Source: Kineococcus rhizosphaerae (GTDB lineage Bacteria; Actinomycetota; Actinomycetes; Actinomycetales; Kineococcaceae). Taken from it: a DNA stretch of 64,000 nt. Location of the stretch: positions 558,001-622,000 of the forward strand of contig NZ_PVZF01000001.1 of the NCBI RefSeq assembly GCF_003002055.1, given 5' to 3'. Positions 17,289 through 26,521 of the stretch are shown here, piece after piece. The first letter of the stretch is position 1; each line of letters begins with the position of its first letter. A program made the position numbers and the translations under genes. Under the pieces are notes generated by a model that did no database searches, was not told the DNA's origin, and saw only the letters and a list, made by a program, of their open reading frames with translations.

Positions 17289-18172
17289 AGCACCCTCTCC
17301 ACGGTCTGCGCGGTCTGCGCCCACGTCGGCAGGTTCCTGGCGAGCGCCGCGCGCCGCAACCGGTGCCGCACCCGCGCGTCGGCGGACCACCCCCGCAACG
17401 CGTCGGCCACGGCGTCCACCGTGCGGGGCACGACGAGCCCGGCGTCGGCGACCAGGGAGGGGAGTTCCCCTTCCGCCGAGACGAGCGAGGGAACTCCCCG
17501 GCGCAGCCCCTCGGCGACGGCCATGCCGTACGGTTCGGCCGCCGACAGCAGGACGTGCAGGTCGGTTCGGTCCCACTCGCGCTGCAGCGCAACTCCCTCG
17601 ACCGGCCCCAGCAACCGCGTGCCGGAGGCGGTGAAACCCTCCTCGACCCGCCCCGCGCACCGCAGGCTCCACGGCGCCCCCAGCCGCTGCACGGCCTCGG
17701 CGACCAGCCGCTGGCCCTTGCGCTCACCGACCGTCCCCACGCACAGGAGCCGGTGGGCCCCCCGGGCGGCCGAGGGCGGCGCCGGGTCCGTCCCCGGTTC
17801 GGCGACGACCGCCTCGACGCCGGCGACCTCGCGGACCCGCCGCGCCGAGCTGCGGCTGGTGACCACGACGGTGTCCACCAGGCGCAGCGAGCGCACCTCG
17901 TCGGCCAGCAGCCCGGGACGGTCGTCGTCGGCCCGCAGCAGGTGCACCAGCAGCACGAGCCGCAACCGCCGGGCGTGGGCGGCCAGGGCGTCGGGGAACG
18001 CCGAGGCGACCAGGCCGTCGAGCAGCACGGTGGACCCGGCGGGCAGCTCGGGCAACCGGTCCGGGTCCTGCGCCCGGACGTGGGTGAGGCCCTCGACCCG
18101 GTCGAGCAGTTCCCGGTCGTAGCGGTTGCCGCCCGTCGGGGCGGACAGGTCCGGGGCCAGGAGGAACCTCAC
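17285..18172 (-). CDS. Glycosyltransferase family 4-like protein, short
   Basis: A 295-residue GT-B-type enzyme, shorter than the usual 360-400. The C-terminal domain is clear: a strand and loop with LLCVGTVGERKGQ, then the donor-binding segment with AAEPYGMAVAEGLRRGVPSLVS, which carries the conserved EX7-like pattern. The N-terminal domain is trimmed. It lies between the methyltransferase and the pterin-synthase-like gene in one transcript, so it probably transfers a sugar onto the pathway's small molecule. Confidence 0.82.
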   Translation of the reverse strand: MRFLLAPDLSAPTGGNRYDRELLDRVEGLTHVRAQDPDRLPELPAGSTVLLDGLVASAFPDALAAHARRLRLVLLVHLLRADDDRPGLLADEVRSLRLVDTVVVTSRSSARRVREVAGVEAVVAEPGTDPAPPSAARGAHRLLCVGTVGERKGQRLVAEAVQRLGAPWSLRCAGRVEEGFTASGTRLLGPVEGVALQREWDRTDLHVLLSAAEPYGMAVAEGLRRGVPSLVSAEGELPSLVADAGLVVPRTVDAVADALRGWSADARVRHRLRRAALARNLPTWAQTAQTVERVL

Positions 18173-18185
18173 GGCGTCGGGGACG

Positions 18186-18563
18186 TCACAGCGTCACGTC
18201 GTACGCGGCCCACGCGACGTCGGACTCGCGCAGCAGCACCGAGATCTGCTCCAGCCCCGTCGCGGGCAGCGCCTCGGCCAGCCGACCCGCGATCCAGCCG
18301 CAGAGGAACTCCGTCGTGGTGTTGCGGCCCGCGAGCTCCGGCACGTCGTCGAGGTTGCGGTAGTCCAGCTGCGCCAGCACCTCGCGCAGCACCCGCGAGG
18401 CCACCCCGATGTCGACGACGAGCCCGTCGGCGTCGAGCGCGGAACGGCGGAACGTGGCCTCCACGACGAACGTCGCCCCGTGCAGGCGCTGCGCCGGGCC
18501 GAACACCTCCCCCGTGAAGCTGTGGGCGACCATGACGCGGTCCCGGACGGTCAGCGAGTACAC
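18186..18563 (-). CDS. 6-pyruvoyl-tetrahydropterin synthase/QueD-fold protein lacking standard ligands
   Basis: A 125-residue T-fold protein. It retains the family framework: AHSF near the start, [27 protein letters not shown] and the terminal glutamate segment [11 protein letters not shown] that binds the pterin. However, the HxH zinc pair is reduced to one histidine (LHGA in place of LHGH), the usual LDH histidine is tyrosine, and I see no catalytic cysteine before LHG. I recall a conserved actinobacterial subfamily with the same changes next to the same genes. So it probably binds a GTP-derived or pterin-like compound but does different chemistry. Confidence 0.8.
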   Translation of the reverse strand: MYSLTVRDRVMVAHSFTGEVFGPAQRLHGATFVVEATFRRSALDADGLVVDIGVASRVLREVLAQLDYRNLDDVPELAGRNTTTEFLCGWIAGRLAEALPATGLEQISVLLRESDVAWAAYDVTL

Positions 18564-18599
18564 GGACGGACTCCTCTCGAGGCGGGGATCACCAGGGGA

Positions 18600-19577
18600 T
18601 CAGTAGCTGAAGCGGTGGCACAGGGCGTCCCCGCCGGCGGCCGCGACCCGGGGCAGCACCTCGGCGGCCTCCGCGAACGGGCTGACGCCGTCGAGCAGCG
18701 CGTCGAACGTCTCGTCGGCGAGCAGGTCCAGGGCGAGGGCCAGCCGGCGGCGGGTGGTCCAGCGCGGCGCCCGCGCCGGGGGGACGCGCCCCACCTGGGA
18801 GGCGCGGATGGTCAGGCGGCGCGCGTGGAACCCCTCGCCCAGCCCGACCTCGACCGTGCGGTCGCCGTACCAGCTGAGCTCGGTGAGCAGCCCCTCGTCG
18901 CCCAGCAGCTGCAACCCGGTCGTGAGCCCGGGCCCCGTCCCGCTGGTGTGCAGCACGACGTCGCGCTCGCGGCGGGCGTCGTCGGGGGCCACCAGCCGGA
19001 ACCCGAGGCGCTCGGCGGTCCCGGCGCGCTCGGTGCGCACGTCGACGGCCTCCACGTCGGTGCCGGGCACCCGGGCGGCCAGCGTCGCCACGAGCAGGCC
19101 CAGCACCCCGGCGCCCACGACGCTGACCCGGTCGCCGATGCCCAGCTGCGCGTCCCACACCCCGTTGACCGCGGTCTCCAGCATCCCCGCCAGCACGGCC
19201 CGCCCGGCGGGGACACCGGCCGGGACGGGCAGCACCGCCGAGGCGGGCACGACGTAGCGGTCCTGGTGCGGGTGCAGGCAGAACACCCTGCGCCCCACGA
19301 GGTCCTGCGCGCGCGGGCCGGCCTGCTCGACGACCCCGACGGACAGGTACCCGTACTTCACCGGGTAGGGGAACTCCCCGGACTGGTAGGGGGCGCGCAT
19401 GGCGTCGTGCTGGCTGGGGGGAACACCCCCGGACAGCACCAGCGCCTCGGTCCCCCGGCTCACGGCGGAGAACTCGGTGCGGACCTCCACGTCGGCGGCG
19501 CCGATGACGGGCAGGAACTCCTCGCGGAGCTCGGCCCGGCCGGGTCCGGTGGTCCACAGGGCCTGCGCGACGCTCAC
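18600..19577 (-). CDS. Zinc-type medium-chain alcohol dehydrogenase-like protein
   Basis: A 325-residue MDR-superfamily protein. The NAD(P)-binding motif is VSVVGAGVLGLL, the substrate domain has EFSAVSRGTEALVLSG and KYGYLSVGVVE, and LHPHQDRYVVPA marks the catalytic-domain core. No structural zinc cysteine cluster is seen, so it belongs to the zinc-light branch. The GTG start overlaps the hydrolase stop. Position directly before the pterin-synthase-like gene suggests a redox step in the same pathway. Confidence 0.85.
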   Translation of the reverse strand: MSVAQALWTTGPGRAELREEFLPVIGAADVEVRTEFSAVSRGTEALVLSGGVPPSQHDAMRAPYQSGEFPYPVKYGYLSVGVVEQAGPRAQDLVGRRVFCLHPHQDRYVVPASAVLPVPAGVPAGRAVLAGMLETAVNGVWDAQLGIGDRVSVVGAGVLGLLVATLAARVPGTDVEAVDVRTERAGTAERLGFRLVAPDDARRERDVVLHTSGTGPGLTTGLQLLGDEGLLTELSWYGDRTVEVGLGEGFHARRLTIRASQVGRVPPARAPRWTTRRRLALALDLLADETFDALLDGVSPFAEAAEVLPRVAAAGGDALCHRFSY

Positions 19578-20764
19578 GGGACGACCTCCAGTTTCGACCT
19601 GACGAACTCGGCGACCTCCGACTCCCAGCGCGCGGGGTCGACGTTCCACTCCTTGGTGTGCCGCGCCGTGCTGCTCGCGACGTACGTCACCAGGTCGGGG
19701 CGGGCCTGCGCCAGCCGCTGCGAGGGACCCGACGGCACGTAGTCGTCGGCGTCGGAGTGCAGCAGCAGGACCGGCAGGAGGAGTTCCTCCGCGCGCGTCA
19801 CCCAGTCCATCGTCCGCAGGTCCACCGGCCCCTCGAGGCCGACCAGGCGCCGCCCGAGCGGGTGCCCGAGGAGCTGCAACCCGTAGCGCCCCAGCCGGAT
19901 CGGCACCCCCCGCCGGCGCGCCTGGTGGTCCAGGACGTCGTACCAGTCGACGACGGGGCCGTCGAGCACGAGGGCGACGACCGTGCCGGCCAGGTCCGAG
20001 CGGGCCACGAACTGCAGCAGGATCGCCCCGCCCATCGACCACCCGACGACCAGCAGCCGGCGGGCCCCGTGGTCCAGGGCGTGTCGCGCGGCGGCCTCGA
20101 CGTCGCGCCACTCGGTGTCGCCCAGCCCGTACCGGCCGGGTCTCGCCTCGGGGGCCTCGGCGTCGTTGCGGTAGCTCGGCACCAGGCACGGCAGGCCCAG
20201 GCCGTGCAGGACGGGGATCGCGCGCAGCGCCTCCTCGCGGGTGGCGCCGCGACCGTGGACGAGGAGCGCCCAGGTGTCCCGGTCCTCCTGCTCCGCCGCG
20301 CCCCCCGCGGCGGGGGCCGGCACGAACCAGCAGGGCAGGTCGCCCACCGCGCTGGTGATCGTCAGGTCCTCGTGCTCGAGCCCGAGCGCCGTGGTGGGGT
20401 CGCCGGCGTAGTAGTACTGGTTCCACCGCGCGTGCCCCGGCGCCGGGGTCCCCGCGTCGACGCCCAGCAGTTCCCGGGTGACGCGCTCGGGCGTGACCTC
20501 CAGGACCCGCCCGACGCGGAAGTGCCCCCGGCCGCCGTCGGTCCACACGCCGTAGCGGCCCGGGACGACCGAGTCGGCGGTGGCCGACAGGACGACGCGG
20601 CGGGGCCCGACCTGCAGGACCTCGACGTCGTCGGGCTTGTGCCGGCGCGGGGTGACGACCGCCCGGGCGAAGGAGACCGCCGTCGCGGTCAGCACGGCGC
20701 CGGTGACGGTCGCGGCGGCGGTCGTGGCCACGGCCCCCACGAGCGCGGCGCGGCGCCCGTTCAC
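19574..20764 (-). CDS. Membrane-anchored alpha/beta hydrolase
   Basis: A 396-residue protein with one N-terminal membrane helix (residues about 8-35, alanine/threonine/valine-rich), so probably tethered to the membrane. The hydrolase core has LLVHGRGATREE (oxyanion loop), the nucleophile in VVGWSMGGAI, an acidic residue in LLLHSDADDYVP and a histidine in ARHTKEWN. It starts at GTG overlapping the stop of the DoxX-like gene. Peptidase, esterase and acyltransferase roles are all possible. Confidence 0.8.
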   Translation of the reverse strand: MNGRRAALVGAVATTAAATVTGAVLTATAVSFARAVVTPRRHKPDDVEVLQVGPRRVVLSATADSVVPGRYGVWTDGGRGHFRVGRVLEVTPERVTRELLGVDAGTPAPGHARWNQYYYAGDPTTALGLEHEDLTITSAVGDLPCWFVPAPAAGGAAEQEDRDTWALLVHGRGATREEALRAIPVLHGLGLPCLVPSYRNDAEAPEARPGRYGLGDTEWRDVEAAARHALDHGARRLLVVGWSMGGAILLQFVARSDLAGTVVALVLDGPVVDWYDVLDHQARRRGVPIRLGRYGLQLLGHPLGRRLVGLEGPVDLRTMDWVTRAEELLLPVLLLHSDADDYVPSGPSQRLAQARPDLVTYVASSTARHTKEWNVDPARWESEVAEFVRSKLEVVP

Positions 20765-21129
20765 CGGCCGGCCCGCGCGACGAGCCGGATCAGCGGGACC
20801 TGCAGCGGCAGCCGCGCGGTGGTCACGGCCCGGCGCACCCCGGACCCACCGCGCCAGGCGTCGAGCGCCATCTGCCCGTTGGCGGGCCAGACGGCGAGCA
20901 GGAGGGCGACGGCGGCGCGCGCGGTCGCGGGCCGGGCGGCGGGGACGGTGAACCCCAGCGCCAGGGCCAGTTCGAGGGCGCCGGAGACGTTCGTCCAGGT
21001 GCGCGCGCGCCCGGGCAGGGCCCGGGGGACGATGGCGTCGAAACCGGCGGGCCGCAGCAGGTGGGCGAGCCCGGCCGCGCCGAAGAGGGCCGCGGGGGCG
21101 GCCCAGCGCAGCGGCGCGGTGCTGATCAC
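20761..21129 (-). CDS. DoxX-like small membrane protein
   Basis: A 122-residue protein with about four short hydrophobic segments. LFGAAGLAHLLRPAGFD and LPGRARTWTNVSGALELALALGF resemble DoxX/DUF4267-type proteins. GTG start. It heads the minus-strand run that continues into the hydrolase. Function unknown. Confidence 0.65.
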   Translation of the reverse strand: MISTAPLRWAAPAALFGAAGLAHLLRPAGFDAIVPRALPGRARTWTNVSGALELALALGFTVPAARPATARAAVALLLAVWPANGQMALDAWRGGSGVRRAVTTARLPLQVPLIRLVARAGR

Positions 21130-21189
21130 GCCCCGATCCTGCCCGACACCGCGCGCCCGCCCGCGAGCGCCCCCGATATCGTCGCCAGG

Positions 21190-21711
21190 GTGCCGACCGC
21201 AGACACCCAGCCCTGGACCGTCGTCGTCCTGACCGAGGAGGCCTTCGGGGACGTCGACGCCCGCAACGTCGCCGCGCTGCACGCCGCCGAGCGCGCCGAG
21301 GGCCAGGACGTGCGCCACCTCGTGCTGGTGCCCGCCGACTCCCGCCGCAACCTGCTCGCCGACGTCCTGGACCACGTGAGCCTGGGCGAGTTCCGGGAGG
21401 CGGTCGCGGACCTGCGCGCCGGGCAGCCGAGCGCCGACGCGGCCCGCGCCGACGCCGAGGCGGCCCTGCGGGCGACGCTGGAGGCGTTGCGGGCCGAGGG
21501 CCTGACGGCCGAGGGGCGCACCACCGACGACGACCCGCTGCCGGCCGTGCGCCGGGCCCTGGCCGACGAGCCCGACGCGCGCGAGCTCGTCGTCGTGACC
21601 CGCCCGCACGCGGTCGAGGACACCTTCCACGCCGACTGGGCCTCCAAGGCCCGCGACACCCTCGGCGTGCCCGTCCTGCACGTCTACGCCGGCACGACGC
21701 GGCTGGGGTGA
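21190..21711 (+). CDS. Universal-stress-like/Rossmann-type conserved protein
   Basis: A 173-residue soluble protein with alternating strands and helices: WTVVVLTEEAF, HLVLVPADSR, and ELVVVTRPHAVEDTFHADWASKARDTLGVPVLHVYAGTT, which reads like an indole- or nucleotide-binding alpha/beta fold of the stress-protein sort. GTG start 60 bases from the divergent DoxX-like gene. I do not recognise a catalytic motif. It is followed by msrB, consistent with a stress role. Confidence 0.6.
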   Translation: MPTADTQPWTVVVLTEEAFGDVDARNVAALHAAERAEGQDVRHLVLVPADSRRNLLADVLDHVSLGEFREAVADLRAGQPSADAARADAEAALRATLEALRAEGLTAEGRTTDDDPLPAVRRALADEPDARELVVVTRPHAVEDTFHADWASKARDTLGVPVLHVYAGTTRLG

Positions 21712-21747
21712 CGGAACACCCGCCCCCCCGGAGAGGTTGGACCTGAC

Positions 21748-22185
21748 ATGACTGCGCACACGCCCGAGACCAGCCGCAAGACCTACGACGTCACGAAGAC
21801 CGACGAGCAGTGGCGCGCCCAGCTGGACCCGATGGAGTACCACGTGCTGCGCCAGGCCGGCACCGAGCGCCCCTTCACCGGCGAGTACGAGGACACCGAG
21901 ACCGAGGGCGTGTACGCGTGCCGCGCGTGCGGGGCCGAGCTGTTCACCAGCGACGAGAAGTTCAACGCCCACTGCGGGTGGCCGGCGTTCTACGACCCCA
22001 AGGACTCCTCGGCCGTGGAACTGCTCGAGGACGACTCCCTGGGCATGCGCCGCGTGGAGGTGCGCTGCGCCACGTGCGGTTCGCACCTGGGGCACGTGTT
22101 CGAGGGCGAGGGTTTCCCGACCCCCACGGACCAGCGGTACTGCATCAACTCGATCAGCCTCACCCTGCGGCCCACGCAGGCCTGA
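21748..22185 (+). CDS. msrB: Peptide-methionine (R)-S-oxide reductase
   Basis: Repairs the R-epimer of methionine sulfoxide in proteins. The 145 residues include two CxxC zinc pairs (CRAC, CATC) and the catalytic RYCINSIS at the C-terminus; GHVFEGEG and HCGWPAF are also family hallmarks. A GAGAGG sequence precedes the ATG at a longer than usual distance. It is a normal-length single-domain MsrB, cytoplasmic, without signal peptide. Confidence 0.96.
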   Translation: MTAHTPETSRKTYDVTKTDEQWRAQLDPMEYHVLRQAGTERPFTGEYEDTETEGVYACRACGAELFTSDEKFNAHCGWPAFYDPKDSSAVELLEDDSLGMRRVEVRCATCGSHLGHVFEGEGFPTPTDQRYCINSISLTLRPTQA

Positions 22186-22200
22186 GGCAGGCTGGGCTGC

Positions 22201-22518
22201 ATGAGCGAGCAGCCCTACGAACCCCGTGACCCCGACGTCGACCCGCTGGCGGACCCCGACCTCCAGCAGGTCGACTCGGACGCCTCCCCCTCGGCCGACG
22301 ACCCCGAGGTCCTGTCGAACGACACGCTCATGCGCGACGACCAGGACGACCAGGGGTGGGAGCCGGAGAACCACCTGAGCAGCTTCACCGCCGAGATCAT
22401 CGCCGACGGCGACCGGGACGACGAGACGCTCGAGGAGCGCCTCGCCCAGGAGGAGCCCGACGTGGACGCCTCCTCGGGCGCGGAGCTCGACTCCGAGCAG
22501 GACTACCGCCAGGTCTGA
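22201..22518 (+). CDS. DUF5709-like acidic protein
   Basis: A 105-residue, strongly acidic, probably disordered protein. The segment DETLEERLAQEEPDV is the recurring DUF5709 signature that I associate with actinobacteria. ATG start 15 bases after msrB, so probably co-transcribed. Function unknown. Confidence 0.7.
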   Translation: MSEQPYEPRDPDVDPLADPDLQQVDSDASPSADDPEVLSNDTLMRDDQDDQGWEPENHLSSFTAEIIADGDRDDETLEERLAQEEPDVDASSGAELDSEQDYRQV

Positions 22519-22538
22519 GCGGACCCCGCTCGGTCCGC
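22519..22538 (+). terminator. Hairpin between convergent DUF5709 and hemQ genes
   Basis: A perfect 7-base GC-rich stem (22519-22525 with 22532-22538) and six-base loop directly follow the stop codon, in the gap between two convergent genes. It could end transcription from both sides. Confidence 0.5.
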
Positions 22539-22551
22539 GGCCGGGCCGGGG

Positions 22552-23253
22552 TCAGGGCAGGGTGGAGACCAGTTCCCCCAGCTCGACCCGCGGCCCGGTG
22601 AAGAACGGGACCTCCTCGCGGACGTGGCGTCGGGCCTCGGTGTTCCGCAGCTCGCGCATGAGGTCGACGATGCGGTGCAGCTCGTCGGCCTCGAAGGCGA
22701 GGATCCACTCGTAGTCGCCCAGGGCGAACGCGGAGACCGTGTTGGCCCGCACGTCCTCGTAGGGACGCGCCGCCAGTCCGTGGTCGCGCAGCATCTTCCT
22801 GCGCTCGTCCTCGGGCAGCAGGTACCAGTCGTAGGAGCGCACGAACGGGTAGACGCTCATGTAGTCGCGGGCCTCCTCCCCGGACATGAACGCCGGGACG
22901 TGGCCGCGGTTGAACTCGGCGGGGCGGTGCAGCCCGACGACGGACCAGACGGGCGTCAGGTGCTTGCCGAGGCGGGTGGTCCGGAAGCGGCGGTAGGCCT
23001 CCTGGACCAGTTCGACGGTCGGGGCGTACCACCAGAACATGAGGTCGGCGTCGGCGCGCAGACCGGCGACGTCGTACAGGCCGCGGACGACCAGCCCCTT
23101 GCCGGTGAGCTCGTCGAGCAGGTCCTGGACCTCCTGGGCGTAGGCGGCCCGGTCGGCCTCGCCCAGGGTGGTCTCGACGGCGAAGACGGACCACATGGTG
23201 TAGGCGATGGTGTCGTTGATCTGGTCGGCGGTGGGTGCTGCGTGCTCGGACAT
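22552..23253 (-). CDS. hemQ: Coproheme decarboxylase (HemQ, chlorite-dismutase-like fold)
   Basis: Last enzyme of the coproporphyrin-dependent haem route: converts iron-coproporphyrin III to haem b with peroxide. The 233 residues show the actinobacterial pattern [28 protein letters not shown], containing the reactive tyrosine region (YPF) and the proximal histidine (RDHG). It lacks the residues expected in a true chlorite dismutase and sits directly downstream of hemY and hemE, which settles the call. ATG start. Confidence 0.93.
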   Translation of the reverse strand: MSEHAAPTADQINDTIAYTMWSVFAVETTLGEADRAAYAQEVQDLLDELTGKGLVVRGLYDVAGLRADADLMFWWYAPTVELVQEAYRRFRTTRLGKHLTPVWSVVGLHRPAEFNRGHVPAFMSGEEARDYMSVYPFVRSYDWYLLPEDERRKMLRDHGLAARPYEDVRANTVSAFALGDYEWILAFEADELHRIVDLMRELRNTEARRHVREEVPFFTGPRVELGELVSTLP

Positions 23254-23267
23254 GCGGCGATTCTCCC

Positions 23268-24677
23268 TCAGCGCCCCGCGAGCCCGGCGGCGACCTCCCG
23301 TGCGGCGCGACGGGCCGCGCCGATGCAGGCGGGCACGCCGACGCCGTCGAGGACCGACCCGCACAGCGCCAGGTGACCGGCGGCCGCGACGGCCGAGCGG
23401 ATCCTCGCGACCCGGTCCAGGTGCCCCACGGCGTACTGGGGCAGGCCGTCGACCCAGCGGACGACGGCGTGGTCGACGGGGTGCAGGTCGCGGCCCAGCA
23501 GTTGGCCGGCGTCGGCCGCGGCCCAGCGCAGCACGTCGGCGTCGTCGGCCTCCAGGGCCTCGGTCTCCCCCGCCCGCCCCAGCGAGACCCGCAGCACGGC
23601 CAGGTCCGGGCTCTGGTGCCCCACCCAGTCCCACTTGTTGCCCGACAGGGTCAACGCCTTGGCGCGCAAGCCCTCGGCGGCCGCGATGACGGGCGGGACG
23701 AGGACCCCCGAGCCCTGCAGACCGACGAGGTCGGCGGCGGGGACGGCGAGCGCGGTGATGACCATGCTCGCGGTCTCGACGGCGCCCAGCTCGGCCGCCG
23801 CGGCGGGCACGGCGGTGCCCAGCAGCCGCGCGGCGGCGGGGGCGGGCACCGCGAGGACGACGGCGTCGGCCGGGCGGCCGTCGACGAGCCAGCCGGTGGG
23901 GGTGCGCTCCAGGCGGGTGACGCCGGTGCCGGTGCGGAGCGTGACGCCGCGCGCGCGCAGCCGGTCGGCCAGGGCCAGCGGCAGGCGGGCCAGGCCGCCG
24001 TCGAGGCCGGCGAAGACGGGCCCGGTGACCTGCGGCGCCGGTCCGAGCCCGCGCAGGAGCGAGCCGCCGCGGCGGGCGTGGGCCCACAGGGCCGGCACGG
24101 TGGCCTGCAGGGACAGCCGCCGGGCGTGGCCGGCGTAGACCCCGCCGAGCAGGGGCTCGACGAGGCGGTCCACGACGGCGTCCCCGACGCGGTCGGCGAC
24201 GTAGTCCCCGACGCTGACGTCGTGCGCGAGGGGCTCGGCGGGGTGCTCGGGTTCGGCCGCGACGCGGTCGGCGTCGGCGGCGGGCAGGAGGTCGCGGACC
24301 GACTCCGCGCTGCGGGGCACCCCCATGACGGTCCCGGCGGGCAGGGGGCGCAGACCGGTCCCGGTGGCCACGGCGGCGCGCGTGGTGGCGGGGTGGACGA
24401 GGTCGAGGCCGAGCTCACCGGCCAGGTCGGTGCCCTCGGGACGGCGCGCGAGCATGGACTCGGCGCCCAGGTCGACGGTGAGGCCGCCGACGTCGGCGCG
24501 CTGCAGGACCCCGCCGAGGACCGGGGAGGCCTCCAGGACCTCGACGTCGACCGCGACGTCGAGGCCGTGGCCGTCGTCGAGGCCGCCCGACAGCTCCCAG
24601 GCGGCGACGAGACCGGACAGGCCACCGCCGACGACCACGACCCGGGGAACGACCCGCGGGACGGCCCGGGGGGTCAT
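23268..24677 (-). CDS. hemY: Coproporphyrinogen III oxidase (HemY/CgoX, FAD-dependent)
   Basis: FAD enzyme that aromatises coproporphyrinogen III to coproporphyrin III in Gram-positive bacteria. About 469 residues; dinucleotide motif [16 protein letters not shown] at the N-terminus, [20 protein letters not shown], and the C-terminal FAD motif around [15 protein letters not shown]. The ATG at 24677 overlaps the hemE stop (ATGA); a GTG three codons earlier is possible. Second gene of the hemE-hemY-hemQ operon. Often named protoporphyrinogen oxidase in annotations. Confidence 0.92.
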   Translation of the reverse strand: MTPRAVPRVVPRVVVVGGGLSGLVAAWELSGGLDDGHGLDVAVDVEVLEASPVLGGVLQRADVGGLTVDLGAESMLARRPEGTDLAGELGLDLVHPATTRAAVATGTGLRPLPAGTVMGVPRSAESVRDLLPAADADRVAAEPEHPAEPLAHDVSVGDYVADRVGDAVVDRLVEPLLGGVYAGHARRLSLQATVPALWAHARRGGSLLRGLGPAPQVTGPVFAGLDGGLARLPLALADRLRARGVTLRTGTGVTRLERTPTGWLVDGRPADAVVLAVPAPAAARLLGTAVPAAAAELGAVETASMVITALAVPAADLVGLQGSGVLVPPVIAAAEGLRAKALTLSGNKWDWVGHQSPDLAVLRVSLGRAGETEALEADDADVLRWAAADAGQLLGRDLHPVDHAVVRWVDGLPQYAVGHLDRVARIRSAVAAAGHLALCGSVLDGVGVPACIGAARRAAREVAAGLAGR

Positions 24678-25717
24678 CCCCGCCACGCGTGGACCTCCTC
24701 GACGACGCGCTGCAGGACGTCGGGGTCGGCGGTGGGCGGCACGCCGTGGCCGAGGTTGACGACGTGCCCGGCCCCGGCGCGCTCGCCCTCGGCGAGGATG
24801 CGGTGCAGGTCGGCGCGCAGGACGTCCCAGGGGGCGAACAGCAGGGCCGGGTCGAGGTTGCCCTGCACGGCGACGGGGCGCCCGGCGCCCGCGCGGCCGC
24901 GGGCGGCGCCGACGTCGAGGGGCACGCGGAAGTCGACGCCGAGGACGTCGACGCCGCCGTCGATGGCGGCCATGGCGCCCAGGAGCTCACCGGTGCCGGT
25001 GCCGAAGTGGGTGCGGGGCACGTCGAGGTCCGCGACGTGGGCGAGGGCGGCGGCCGAGTGGGGGGCCACGAGGTCGGTGTAGGTGGTCAGCGGCACCGAG
25101 CCCACCCAGGAGTCGAACAGCTGCACCGCCGAGGCGCCGGCCAGGACCTGCGCGCGCAGGAAGGTCCCGGTGATCCGGGCCAGGCGGGCGGCGAGGTCGT
25201 GCCACAGCTGCGGGTCGGCGTGCATGAGGGCCTTGGTGCGCAGCAGGTCCCGGGACGGGCCGCCCTCGACGAGGTAGCTGGCGAGGGTGAAGGGGGCCCC
25301 GGCGAACCCGATGAGCGGGACGTCGCCCAACTGGGCCGTCGTGAGCCGGACGGCGTCGGTGACGTGCTGCAGCTGCTCCAGGGACAGCTCGGGGATGCGG
25401 TCGAGGTCGGCGCGGGTGCGCACGGGCTCGGCGATCACGGGGCCGGTGCCGGGGACGATCTCGACGCCGACGCCGGCGGCCTCCAGGGGCACGACGATGT
25501 CGGAGTAGAAGACGGCGGCGTCGACGTCGTAGCGCCGCACGGGCTGCAGGGTGATCTCGGCGACCAGCTCGGGGCGGCGGCAGGACTCCAGCATGGTCGT
25601 CCCGGCCCGCACCCGGCGGTACTCCGGCAGGGAGCGCCCGGCCTGGCGCATGAACCACACGGGGGTCCTGGAGGGGGTGGTCCCGCCACGGGCGGCGTGC
25701 AGGTAGGGCGAGTTCAC
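24674..25717 (-). CDS. hemE: Uroporphyrinogen decarboxylase
   Basis: Removes four carboxyl groups from uroporphyrinogen III to give coproporphyrinogen III. The 347-residue protein has the N-terminal signature FMRQAGRSLPEYR, the central FAGAPFTLASYLVEGG and the C-terminal NLGHGVPP. GTG start chosen to match the family N-terminus (SPYLHAARG). First gene of the haem operon; divergently oriented from the DUF3000 gene 64 bases away. Confidence 0.96.
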   Translation of the reverse strand: MNSPYLHAARGGTTPSRTPVWFMRQAGRSLPEYRRVRAGTTMLESCRRPELVAEITLQPVRRYDVDAAVFYSDIVVPLEAAGVGVEIVPGTGPVIAEPVRTRADLDRIPELSLEQLQHVTDAVRLTTAQLGDVPLIGFAGAPFTLASYLVEGGPSRDLLRTKALMHADPQLWHDLAARLARITGTFLRAQVLAGASAVQLFDSWVGSVPLTTYTDLVAPHSAAALAHVADLDVPRTHFGTGTGELLGAMAAIDGGVDVLGVDFRVPLDVGAARGRAGAGRPVAVQGNLDPALLFAPWDVLRADLHRILAEGERAGAGHVVNLGHGVPPTADPDVLQRVVEEVHAWRG

Positions 25718-25781
25718 GCGAGCGATGCTCCCACGGCGTGGCAGCGCCTCGACCGGGGCGTGCGTGCCTACGCTCGCTGCC

Positions 25782-26375
25782 GTGAGCGTGCGCCGAGGAC
25801 GACCGGGACCGGCTGCGCCCGTCCTCCCGTCAGCCTTCGAGGCGGCGGTGGCGGCGGTGCGCGAGGTCCGCCTGCGCTCGGAGGTCGTGCTGACCGAGGT
25901 GCCGGCCCCGGCGCGGATCGCCCCGCACGCGTGGGCGGTGGCCGGTGACGTCGTGGTCGACGGCGACGAGCTCGCGACGGGGCGCTTCATCCTGCTGCAC
26001 GACCCCTCCTCCCCGCAGGAGTGGGGTGGGCCGTTCCGCGTCGTGACCTACGCCCGGGCCGACCTGGAGGCCGAGCTGGGCGCGGACCCGATGCTGGGTG
26101 CGGTGGGCTGGTCGTGGCTGGAGGACGGGCTCGCCGGGGCCGGGGCCCTGGCCTCGGAGGTCGGCGGGACGGTCACGCGGGTGCTCTCGGAGGGCTACGG
26201 CGCGCTGGCCGACCGGGAGGCGTCGGTGGACGTGGAGCTGCGGGCGTCGTGGACGCCGCAGGACCCCGACCAGCTGCCCGCCCACCTGCGCGCGTGGGGC
26301 GAGCTGGTGTGCACGGTGGCGGGTCTGCCGCCCCTGCCGGACGGCGTCGCCTCCCTCGGTCGCCGCACCCGCTGA
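25782..26375 (+). CDS. DUF3000-family protein
   Basis: A 197-residue actinobacterial protein of unknown function. FILLHDPSSPQEWGGPFRVVTYARADLE and GWSWLEDGL are the family signature as I know it. The GTG at 25782 is the likely start (another GTG follows two codons later). Its place between hemE and a response regulator/RNase D pair is common in actinobacteria. Confidence 0.8.
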   Translation: MSVRRGRPGPAAPVLPSAFEAAVAAVREVRLRSEVVLTEVPAPARIAPHAWAVAGDVVVDGDELATGRFILLHDPSSPQEWGGPFRVVTYARADLEAELGADPMLGAVGWSWLEDGLAGAGALASEVGGTVTRVLSEGYGALADREASVDVELRASWTPQDPDQLPAHLRAWGELVCTVAGLPPLPDGVASLGRRTR

Positions 26376-26521
26376 CCGCTCCCGGCGGACGGCGCGGGCA
26401 ACGGCTGGGACACCAACACGCGCGAATCGTTCAAGACCACCCCCCGGGTGGCCGATCACCTCCTCAGCAACCAGAGGCGTGCCCGCGAGGGGCGCGCCCT
26501 TTCGCCTGCAGGAGGACGACG

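Noticed and set aside
18186-18563. Calling this gene queD with a queuosine role
   Set aside because: Key zinc and catalytic residues are altered and no queC/queE/queF genes are present.
22552-23253. Chlorite dismutase
   Set aside because: Same fold, but the motifs and the hemE-hemY context identify coproheme decarboxylase HemQ.
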